From assembly GCF_017255295.1 (NCBI RefSeq), contig NZ_JAFKDE010000004.1, positions 62,001 to 126,000 on the forward strand: a stretch of 64,000 bases of DNA. Direction: 5' to 3'. This DNA comes from Nitratireductor aquimarinus (GTDB taxonomy: Bacteria > Pseudomonadota > Alphaproteobacteria > Rhizobiales > Rhizobiaceae). Every line of letters starts with the position of its first letter. Position 1 is the stretch's first letter. A program made the translations under genes and the position numbers. Positions 8,596-15,867 of this stretch are shown piece by piece. The notes beneath the pieces were generated by a model. That model made no database searches, had not been told where the DNA came from, and saw nothing but the letters and a program-made list of their open reading frames with translations.

Positions 8596-10109
8596 TGGAT
8601 TGCTACCTCGGCATCGACATCGGAACCTTCGAAACAAAGGGCGTTCTGGCCGACGGTCAGGGACGCATTCTGGCCACGGCAAAGCGACGGCACGACATGA
8701 TCGTGCCGCAGCCCGGCTGGGCCGAACATGACGCCGAGAAAGACTGGTGGGGGGAGTTCTGCGCCATAAGCAAAGAACTGATCGCCACCACCGGCATCGC
8801 CCCCGGCGACATCAAGGCCGTGGCGGCAAGCGGCATCGGCCCCTGCATGCTGCCGGTCGATGAAGACGGCAAGCCGCTGATGAACGCCGTGCTCTATGGC
8901 GTCGACACCCGCGCTTCCGAGGAGATCGAGGAACTGACCGCCGAGATCGGCGAGGAGACGCTGCTTGCCGAATGCGGCAACACCCTCACCTCCCAGTCGG
9001 TCGGCCCCAAGATCCTGTGGCTGAAGAACAACCGGCCCGAGCTTTATGCCCGCACCCACAAGGTGATGAACTCCTCATCCTTCCTGGTGCACCGGCTGAC
9101 GGGACGCTTCGTCATCGATCATTATTCCGCGTCTTCCTCAAGCCCGCTCTACGACATCCACACCAACCGGTGGAGCGACCGTTACGCCGACCGCATCATC
9201 GCGCCCGAGCGTCTCCCGGAGCTTCTCTGGAGCACCGAGATTGCGGGCCATGTCACGGAACAGGCGGCGAAGGAAACCGGACTTGCACCCGGCACGCCGG
9301 TTACGGCGGGCACCATCGATGCGGCGGCGGAGGCCGTCAGCGTCGGTGTTCTGGGAACCGGCGAAATGATGATGATGTATGGCTCGACCATGTTCATCAT
9401 CCTCGTCACGGATCACCGCGTGGAGGATGGGCGGCTGTGGTATGCGCCATGGCTTTTCAAGGGACAGCACGCCTGCATGTCCGGCACCTCCACCAGCGGC
9501 ACGCTCACCCGCTGGTTTCAGGAGCAGTTCGCCCGCGAGCTGGATGCCGAGGAGGCGCTGCGGCTGCTCGCCGAAGAGGCGCAGGGCGCGCCGGTCGGCG
9601 CAAATGGCATCGTGGTCCTGCCCTATTTCTCCGGCGAACGCACGCCGATCCACGATCCGCATGCGCGCGGCGTCATTTTCGGCCTCGACCTCACCCACAC
9701 ACGGGCAGACATCTATCGCGGTTTCCTTGAGGGCATCGCCTATGGCGTGACGTCGGTGATCGAGACCTATGAGAGCGCCGGCGCAGCGATCGAGCGCATC
9801 GCCGCCGTCGGCGGCGGCACCAAGAACGCCGTCTGGTCGCAGGCCATCTCGGATGCGAGCGGCAAGACACAGGACGTCGCCGCCAACACGGTCGGCGCAG
9901 CCTTCGGCAACGCATTTCTCGCAGCCGTCGCCGTGGGAGCGGCCGGGCGCGACGATATCCGGCGCTGGAACCCGATGGAGCGGCGCATCGCGCCGCAGGA
10001 GGAGAACCGCGCCGTCTATGACGCGCGCTATCGCACATTCAAGGAATTGTACGCCCGCAACAGCGATCTGATGAGGGGAGCGGAACAGCGGACGTCCGAT
10101 GAAGCCTGA
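8595..10109 (+). CDS. FGGY-family carbohydrate kinase
   Basis: The 504-aa protein has the actin-fold sugar-kinase layout: an N-terminal phosphate loop GIDIGTFETKG (residues 6-16), a central AGTIDAAAEA carrying the likely catalytic Asp, and a C-terminal adenosine-binding region with VGGGTKNAVWSQ. It resembles the xylulokinase branch of FGGY kinases, which phosphorylate pentuloses, hexuloses, polyols or autoinducer-2. The substrate cannot be read from sequence. The start ATG 8595 overlaps the M42 stop (TGATG). Its position between importer genes implies it phosphorylates the transported compound or a product of the upstream enzymes. Confidence 0.9.
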   Translation: MDCYLGIDIGTFETKGVLADGQGRILATAKRRHDMIVPQPGWAEHDAEKDWWGEFCAISKELIATTGIAPGDIKAVAASGIGPCMLPVDEDGKPLMNAVLYGVDTRASEEIEELTAEIGEETLLAECGNTLTSQSVGPKILWLKNNRPELYARTHKVMNSSSFLVHRLTGRFVIDHYSASSSSPLYDIHTNRWSDRYADRIIAPERLPELLWSTEIAGHVTEQAAKETGLAPGTPVTAGTIDAAAEAVSVGVLGTGEMMMMYGSTMFIILVTDHRVEDGRLWYAPWLFKGQHACMSGTSTSGTLTRWFQEQFARELDAEEALRLLAEEAQGAPVGANGIVVLPYFSGERTPIHDPHARGVIFGLDLTHTRADIYRGFLEGIAYGVTSVIETYESAGAAIERIAAVGGGTKNAVWSQAISDASGKTQDVAANTVGAAFGNAFLAAVAVGAAGRDDIRRWNPMERRIAPQEENRAVYDARYRTFKELYARNSDLMRGAEQRTSDEA

Positions 10110-10165
10110 CTGACGGCCATCCCGGTCGACGGGGCGCACTGGAAGTGTATCAAGAGGAGGAAAAC

Positions 10166-11164
10166 ATGGCTTTGAATTTGAGGAAACTGACCGCCGGCGT
10201 GGCGCTCGGCGCCGCGCTGATCGTCGGGGCCGGCGCCGTTACGCACGCGCAGGATGCCAAGCACTCCATCGTGACGGTGGTGAAGCTTTCGGGCATCGCC
10301 TGGTTCAACCGCATGGAAGACGGCGTCAATGAATACGCCGCGGAAACCGGCCACGATGCAACGCAGGTTGGACCGGCTTCCGCCGACGCGGCGCTACAGG
10401 TGCAGATGATCGAAGACCTGATCGCCAAGAAGGTCGACGCCATCACCGTCGTGCCGAATTCGCCGGAGGCTCTGGAACCGGTTCTCGGCAAGGCGCTCGA
10501 CGCCGGCATCAAGGTCATCGGCCACGAGGCGTCCAGCCTCCAGAACATCACCTATGACGTGGAAGCCTTCGACAATGCGGCCTATGGCCGTCACCTGATG
10601 GAAGCGCTCGCACAGGCCATGGGCGGCGAAGGCGAATATGCCGTGTTCGTCGGCCATCTGACCGCCAAGACCCACAATGAATGGGTCGACGCCGCCATCG
10701 AGTACCAGAAAGAAAAATACCCGAACATGACGCTTGTCACCGACAAGCTGGAGAGCAACGAGCAGCAGCAGACCGCCTACCAGAAGACCAAGGAGCTTCT
10801 GCGCACCTATCCGAACCTGAGGGGCATTCAGGGCTCGGCAGGCGAAGATGTCGTGGGTGCGGCTCTGGCCGTTGAAGAAGCCGGTCTCGACGGCAAGGTC
10901 AAGATCGTCGGCACCAGCCTCGTTTCGGTTGCCGGCCCTTATCTGGAGACCGGCGCCATCGAGATGATCTCCTTCTGGGATCCCGCGAAGGCAGGCATCG
11001 CCATGAACAAGGTCGCTTCCATGGCCATCGCAGGTGAAGAGATCACCGATGGCATGGACCTCGGCGTCGAGGGCTACAACGCCATCAAGCTCGACGGCAA
11101 GGTGCTCTACGGCCAGGCCTGGGTCGATGTCACCACGGACAACATGAGCGAATACGATTTCTGA
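10166..11164 (+). CDS. periplasmic sugar-binding protein (RbsB/LsrB type)
   Basis: The 332-aa product has a signal peptide (residues about 1-28, ending in THAQ) and a Peripla_BP_4 fold resembling rhamnose/AI-2 binding proteins (RhaS, LsrB). Seen motifs are VKLSGIAWFNRMEDGV near the N-terminus, the repeated AKKVDAITVVPNSPEAL hinge region and GIQGSAGEDVVGAALAVEE. The start is ATG 10166 behind a near-perfect AGGAGG; the GTG at 10145 is only an upstream extension. It delivers substrate to the two permeases of this operon. Strong hairpins follow the gene. Confidence 0.92.
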   Translation: MALNLRKLTAGVALGAALIVGAGAVTHAQDAKHSIVTVVKLSGIAWFNRMEDGVNEYAAETGHDATQVGPASADAALQVQMIEDLIAKKVDAITVVPNSPEALEPVLGKALDAGIKVIGHEASSLQNITYDVEAFDNAAYGRHLMEALAQAMGGEGEYAVFVGHLTAKTHNEWVDAAIEYQKEKYPNMTLVTDKLESNEQQQTAYQKTKELLRTYPNLRGIQGSAGEDVVGAALAVEEAGLDGKVKIVGTSLVSVAGPYLETGAIEMISFWDPAKAGIAMNKVASMAIAGEEITDGMDLGVEGYNAIKLDGKVLYGQAWVDVTTDNMSEYDF

Positions 11165-11190
11165 TCGTAGCGTGTTGACGTGACCGGAAA

Positions 11191-11290
11191 CGAGAGACGC
11201 ATGGAGCCCGCCTGCGGTCCTGGCATCAGGACCGGCAGCCGTCTGCGCGCCTCTCGATCCAACCGCCGCCGGGCCTTGTCCGCCCGGCGG
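11191..11290 (+). promoter_or_regulatory. nested hairpins after the binding-protein gene
   Basis: The 152-base gap to the ATPase gene holds CGGTCCTG-GCAT-CAGGACCG (about 11215-11234). This is enclosed by CGAGAG/CTCTCG arms (11191-11196, 11251-11256). A second stem, CCGCCGGGC/GCCCGGCGG, follows (about 11266-11290, 7-base loop). No U-tract follows, so these look like 3'-end protecting or attenuating structures rather than full terminators. They should raise binding-protein mRNA relative to downstream transport genes. Confidence 0.6.
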
Positions 11291-11316
11291 CCTTGCCTGA
11301 ACAACAGAGATTTCCC

Positions 11317-12831
11317 ATGAACGACGAAGCGAGCGGAAGCACGCCCATCCTGCAGATGCGGGACATCCGCAAGGCCTACGGGCCGGTGCGCGTGCTCGAA
11401 GACGTCAATCTCGAACTGAGCACCGGTGAGGTGCGCTGTCTGGCCGGCGAGAACGGCTCGGGCAAATCGACACTGATCAAGATCCTGTCAGGCGTGGTGA
11501 GCGCCGACGCAGGCCAGGTTTCGCTGAACGGCCGCCAGTTGGGCAACGACCCGATGGGCGCCATCACCGCCGGCCTTTCGGTCATCTATCAGGATTTTTC
11601 GCTGTTTCCCAATCTGAGCGTCTGGGAGAACATCGGCTTCCTGACCTCGGTTACCTCCGCAGACGTGCTGCACAAACGCAGCGCGCGCCGCAGACTGGCC
11701 ATCGACACGCTGAAGCGCATGCAGGTGGAGATCGACCCCGACACGCCGGTCGAACTCCTCCCCGTCGCATCCAAACAGCTCGTCGCCATCGCCCGCGCGC
11801 TCGCCAACAGGGCGCGCATCATCGTCATGGATGAGCCGACCACCGCGCTGACGCGCAGCGAGGTCGCCCATCTTCTCGAGATCGTCGGCGCACTGAAGAA
11901 GGAAGGCGTTTCCTTCCTGTTCGTCAGCCACAAGATCGAAGAGGTTTTCGCCGTCTGCGACACGGTCACCGTGCTGCGCGATGGCTCCGTGGTGGTGGAA
12001 GGCCCCATCGGCGAATTCGACACCGAGCGCCTGGTCGAGGCCATGACCGGCCGTTCCGTGGACAGTCAGCGGCTCCCGCGTGAAGAAGGCGCGGTCCAGC
12101 GCCCGTTCCTCGCCGCCAGCGGCCTCGGCCGTCGCGGCAATTTCGTCGATGTCGATCTGGAGCTGCGTCCGGGCGAGATCGTCTCCGTGGTCGGCCTTCT
12201 CGGCTCCGGCCGAACCGAACTCGCCCAGACCCTGTTCGGCTACATGAAGCCGGATGCCGGGCGCATCGAGATCGATGGCGAGACCGTCACCTTCAAAAGC
12301 CAGCACGACGCCATCGAGCGGGGCATCGCCTATGTGCCGGAAGACCGGCTGACGGAAGGTCTCTTCCTCAACCAGTCGATCCGCGACAACATCACCGTCT
12401 CCAGCCTGGAAAAGTCGACCCATTTCGGCATCGTCAGCGCCGCAAGCCTGTTGCAGCGGGCACGCGACGCAGTGAAGAATCTCCGGATCAAGACGCCTGA
12501 CGTCACGCCCGCCGTGGCGACGCTTTCAGGCGGCAACCAGCAGCGCGTCGTGCTGGCGCGCTGGATGGAGATCGATCCCCGGCTTCTCATCCTCAACGGG
12601 CCGACGGTCGGCGTCGATGTGGGGTCCAAACGCGAGATCCACGAACTGCTCGTTTCGCTCAGCCGCAGCGGCACGGCGGTCATGGTCGTCACCGACGACA
12701 TCGCCGAGGCCATCGCTTTGTCCGACCGCATTCTGGTGATGGTGCGCGGGCGCATCACCGCAGGCTTCGACGCCGCGACGGTGGACGAAGACACACTCTA
12801 CAACGAAGTCATCAGGGAGGACCGGACATGA
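11317..12831 (+). CDS. sugar ABC transporter ATP-binding protein (RbsA type, two NBDs)
   Basis: The 504-aa protein carries two nucleotide-binding domains. NBD1 has Walker A GENGSGKST (44-52) and Walker B VMDEPTTAL, with a degenerate signature (LPVASKQ). NBD2 has an altered Walker A (GSGRTEL), a consensus signature LSGGNQQRV and a Walker B region reading LILNGPTVGVD, lacking the usual Asp-Glu. The expected result is one catalytic site (NBD1 Walker motifs with the NBD2 signature) and one dead site, an extreme form of the RbsA pattern. Start ATG 11317 is chosen over an upstream TTG. Its end overlaps the second permease (ATGA). Confidence 0.92.
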   Translation: MNDEASGSTPILQMRDIRKAYGPVRVLEDVNLELSTGEVRCLAGENGSGKSTLIKILSGVVSADAGQVSLNGRQLGNDPMGAITAGLSVIYQDFSLFPNLSVWENIGFLTSVTSADVLHKRSARRRLAIDTLKRMQVEIDPDTPVELLPVASKQLVAIARALANRARIIVMDEPTTALTRSEVAHLLEIVGALKKEGVSFLFVSHKIEEVFAVCDTVTVLRDGSVVVEGPIGEFDTERLVEAMTGRSVDSQRLPREEGAVQRPFLAASGLGRRGNFVDVDLELRPGEIVSVVGLLGSGRTELAQTLFGYMKPDAGRIEIDGETVTFKSQHDAIERGIAYVPEDRLTEGLFLNQSIRDNITVSSLEKSTHFGIVSAASLLQRARDAVKNLRIKTPDVTPAVATLSGGNQQRVVLARWMEIDPRLLILNGPTVGVDVGSKREIHELLVSLSRSGTAVMVVTDDIAEAIALSDRILVMVRGRITAGFDAATVDEDTLYNEVIREDRT

Positions 12832-13844
12832 ACGCGCTTGCCCGCATCTTTGCAACCCCGCAGGGCATCGTGTTCCTCGTCGCGGTGCTTTTCGCAGTCG
12901 TTCTCGGCCTGCTGAATCCGGCCTTCTTCACGCCCTCCACGCTGATCGACCTTGCCCGCAACGGGCTGGTGACCGGTATTTTCGCGATGGGCGTGATGAT
13001 GGTCCTGGCCTCCGGCGGCATCGATGTCTCGCACACCGCCATCGGCGCCTTCGCCATGTATGCGACCATGAAGATCGTGCTGGGCATCGATCTCGACCTG
13101 CCGATCATCGCCTATTTCGTCATCGCCGCCGCCATTGGCGCGGGGCTCGGGCTCGTCAACGGCCTGCTCATCGGCGGGCTGGGGCTCAACACGCTGATCG
13201 TCACGCTCGGCACGCTTTCCTTCTTCCGCGGCGCGCTGCTCACCTTCCTTGGCACCACCTACATCACCTCGGTGCCGCGTGAAGTGATCAATTTCTCCCG
13301 CACCATCCTCATCCGCATCGAGAACGCGGTCGGCCAGATGGTGTCGCTTCCCGCCTCCTTCCTCGTGCTCGTGGCGGTCACCATTGCGCTCGCCATCATC
13401 ATGAACTTCACCCTGTTTGGGCGGAAGGTCTACGCAATCGGTGGTTCGGAAGAAGCAGCCCAGCGCATCGGCATCCGCATCAAGCGGGTCAAGGTGCTGA
13501 TCTATGTGATCGCCGGCGCGATTGCCGGTCTTGCCGGCATGACGCATGTGACGCTCTCGCGCATGGCCAACCCGTTCGATCTCGTCGGCATGGAGCTGAA
13601 CGTCATCGCCGCCGTGGTTCTGGGCGGCGCGCGCATCACCGGCGGACACGGTACCGTGCTCGGCACGCTTCTCGGCGTGTTCGTGATCACCATGATCAAC
13701 ACCACGCTGCTGATGGCCGGGGTTCCATCCTACTGGCAGAAATTCGTCATCGGCTGTCTGATCATCGTGGGCACCGGCCTGCCCATCGTCTTCGACCGTC
13801 TCGCAAAACACCGCCAGCGCATGGCGCGCCCGCTGGAAGCCTGA
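12828..13844 (+). CDS. sugar ABC transporter permease 2 (RbsC type)
   Basis: This is a 338-aa multi-pass inner-membrane protein of the same family as the permease at 6515 but clearly a separate paralogue. It has the signature LASGGIDVSHTAIGAFAMY near residue 62 and the cytoplasmic loop RIGIRIKRVKVLIYVIAG that contacts the ATPase. A 4-base overlap with the ATPase gene indicates translational coupling. It probably pairs with permease 1 to form the channel. Confidence 0.92.
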   Translation: MNALARIFATPQGIVFLVAVLFAVVLGLLNPAFFTPSTLIDLARNGLVTGIFAMGVMMVLASGGIDVSHTAIGAFAMYATMKIVLGIDLDLPIIAYFVIAAAIGAGLGLVNGLLIGGLGLNTLIVTLGTLSFFRGALLTFLGTTYITSVPREVINFSRTILIRIENAVGQMVSLPASFLVLVAVTIALAIIMNFTLFGRKVYAIGGSEEAAQRIGIRIKRVKVLIYVIAGAIAGLAGMTHVTLSRMANPFDLVGMELNVIAAVVLGGARITGGHGTVLGTLLGVFVITMINTTLLMAGVPSYWQKFVIGCLIIVGTGLPIVFDRLAKHRQRMARPLEA

Positions 13845-13869
13845 ACGCAATCCCCTGGGAGGACAAGGC

Positions 13870-14865
13870 ATGAAAAAGATCCTGAACAACCCCGCAGACT
13901 ATGTCGATGAAATGCTCGAAGGCATGGTCGCTGCCCATCCTGAAACCTATGCGCAGCCGGTGCGCCGCGTGATTGCGCGGGCAGCGGGCGCGAAGAAGGG
14001 CAAGGTCGGCATCGTGACGGGCGGCGGCTCCGGCCATCTCCCGATCTTCACCGGATATGTGGGCACCGGCCTGCTCGATGCCTGCGCCATTGGCGACGTG
14101 TTTGCCAGCCCCTCCGCCGAGCAGATGGCCGAAGCGATCCGGCTGGCCGATGGCGGCGCGGGCGTGCTGCGCCTTTATGGCAATTACGGCGGCGATGTCA
14201 TGAATTTCGACATGGCCGGCGAAATGGCCGAGATGGAACACGACATCCGCACCACCACCGTTCTTTTGACGGACGATGTGGTTTCGGCCCCTAAGGAGGA
14301 GGCCGAGAAGCGGCGCGGCGTGGCCGGCATGGTCTATGCCTTCAAGATCGCTGGCGCTGCCGCCGAACGCGGCGGCGATCTGGATGAAGTCACCCGCATC
14401 GCCCGGAAAACCGCCGATGCCTGCCGCTCCATCGGCATGGCACTGACGCCCTGCACCATCCCGCAGGCAGGCAAGCCGACCTTCGAGATCGGTGAAGCGG
14501 AAATGGAAATGGGCATGGGCATCCATGGCGAGCCCGGCATCTGGCGCGACGCGATCAAGCCCGCCGACGAGATTGCAGAAGAGATGCTGGAGCGCCTCAT
14601 GGCCGACCAGCCTCTGGCAAAGGGCGACCGCATTTCCATTCTCGTGAACTCGCTCGGCGCAACGCCCGCCGAAGAGCTCTACATTCTCTACCGCCACGCA
14701 AAGCAAAAGCTTGATGCGCTCGGTGTCGAGATCGTGATGCCGCTGGTTGGCCGCTACGCGACCTCCATGGAGATGACGGGCGCGACCATCACGGTCATCA
14801 AGCTGGACGAAGAGCTTGAAACCCTGCTCAAGGCTCCGGCAGACTGCGCCTTCTGGCGCGTATAG
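13870..14865 (+). CDS. dhaK: dihydroxyacetone-kinase-type subunit DhaK
   Basis: The 331-aa protein matches DhaK, the ketose-binding half of dihydroxyacetone-type kinases. The N-terminal GIVTGGGSGHLP loop is present, and the essential His that forms a covalent hemiaminal with the ketose lies in MGIHGEPG (His219). DhaK-type kinases act on dihydroxyacetone but also on longer ketoses such as erythrulose in some actinobacteria and proteobacteria. No PTS-type DhaM is present, so the partner DhaL is expected to use ATP. A GGGAGG-like site precedes the ATG and the gene lies 25 bases after permease 2. The true substrate is unknown. Confidence 0.9.
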   Translation: MKKILNNPADYVDEMLEGMVAAHPETYAQPVRRVIARAAGAKKGKVGIVTGGGSGHLPIFTGYVGTGLLDACAIGDVFASPSAEQMAEAIRLADGGAGVLRLYGNYGGDVMNFDMAGEMAEMEHDIRTTTVLLTDDVVSAPKEEAEKRRGVAGMVYAFKIAGAAAERGGDLDEVTRIARKTADACRSIGMALTPCTIPQAGKPTFEIGEAEMEMGMGIHGEPGIWRDAIKPADEIAEEMLERLMADQPLAKGDRISILVNSLGATPAEELYILYRHAKQKLDALGVEIVMPLVGRYATSMEMTGATITVIKLDEELETLLKAPADCAFWRV

Positions 14866-14877
14866 GGAGAGGACGCG

Positions 14878-15474
14878 ATGATCGACAGTTCAGCCATCGC
14901 GAAAGCATTGAGCGGCATTGCCGCTCACACCGCGACTGCCAGCGAGGAGTTGTGCAGCGCCGACGGCGCACTCGGTGACGGCGATCTCGGCATTACCGTA
15001 TCCAAGGGGTTTGCCGAAGCCGCAGAAACCGAGCTTCCCGACGATGTGGGCATGGCGCTTTTTGCAGCCGCCAAGGCCTTCCAGCGCGTCTCGTCATCCT
15101 CTTATGGAACGCTGCTGGCCACCGGTTTCATGGCTGCCGCGAAGCTGGAGAAGGGAAAGACGGAAATTGCGCCGGACGACATTCCGGTCCTCGTCGCCGC
15201 CGCCCGCGACGCCATGATGGCGCGCGGCAAAGGCAATCTCGGCGACAAGACGGTGCTCGACAGCCTCGACGCCATCGCAGAGGCGCTCGAAGGCGCAACG
15301 CCGGAAACCATGGTCGACACGGCCATCACCGCCGCCGGCGACGCCGTTGAACAGTTCCGCAACCAGCCCAACAGGCTCGGCCGCGCCCGTATGTTCGGCG
15401 AGAAGAGCATCGGACTGGCCGACCCCGGCCAACTGGCCTTTCTGCGCATCGTCGAAGGGCTGAAACACGGCTAA
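14878..15474 (+). CDS. dhaL: dihydroxyacetone-kinase-type subunit DhaL
   Basis: The 198-aa all-alpha DhaL domain binds ATP-Mg and phosphorylates the ketose held by DhaK. The metal-binding cluster DGALGDGDLGITVSKG (residues about 29-44) is intact, as is the later NLGDKTVLDSLD. It starts 12 bases after dhaK behind GGGAGAGG and is the last gene of the operon, followed by two hairpins. Because no PTS phosphotransfer subunit is encoded nearby, an ATP-dependent rather than PEP-dependent kinase is the likely form. Confidence 0.9.
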   Translation: MIDSSAIAKALSGIAAHTATASEELCSADGALGDGDLGITVSKGFAEAAETELPDDVGMALFAAAKAFQRVSSSSYGTLLATGFMAAAKLEKGKTEIAPDDIPVLVAAARDAMMARGKGNLGDKTVLDSLDAIAEALEGATPETMVDTAITAAGDAVEQFRNQPNRLGRARMFGEKSIGLADPGQLAFLRIVEGLKHG

Positions 15475-15867
15475 AGCAATTCCAGGAAAAGCGGGAACGC
15501 TCTAGCCACATGCCGGCGGTGCGCATCACCGCCGGTTTCCCGGCGACAGGCAAAACTGCCTGCCTCCGCAACACCCTATCCGATAGTGGTGCTGGCTCGG
15601 GTTTCGCCATTCAGGCATACTGCCCCTCCTGACTGGTTCATTCCACAGACCAGATCATTGAGGGGCGCATGTGCTTTGTTAAGCGGACATGGCGATTTAC
15701 CATCAAGGCGATGGTGCTTTTGTTCGCCCATAACCGCCCCTTCCCCATGAGCAATAACCGGCACTTCGGGCAGGTTCGCCAGATCTGCATGCCCGCGAAC
15801 AAGGTGTGGACGCACAACACGCATTCAGCCGCAATGCATAACGCGCCAGCAGAAATGGGAGGCTAGC
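15475..15867. other. 393-base gap: repeat fragment, terminator hairpins, no convincing gene
   Basis: Beginning at the dhaL stop is AAAGCAATTCCAGGAAAAG (around 15473-15492). This looks like one half of a short dispersed intergenic repeat common in Rhizobiales. The terminator hairpins follow. From about 15600 the sequence is less GC-rich and carries overlapping 60-80 codon frames on both strands without recognisable products. The immediate upstream region of the hydrolase (GGGAGG at about 15857-15862) supplies its ribosome site. Confidence 0.5.
15513..15562 (+). terminator. tandem hairpins ending the sugar operon
   Basis: CCGGCGGTG-CGCAT-CACCGCCGG (about 15513-15535), a 9-bp stem followed by TTT, lies 38 bases after the dhaL stop. 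A second stem CAGGCA-AAAC-TGCCTG (about 15547-15562) follows. The first is a plausible Rho-independent terminator with a short U run. Confidence 0.6.

Noticed and set aside
15669-15866. 65-codon plus-strand frame before the hydrolase, with CPKC-containing frame opposite
   Set aside because: No matching family, no ribosome site, both strands equally open; treated as non-coding.
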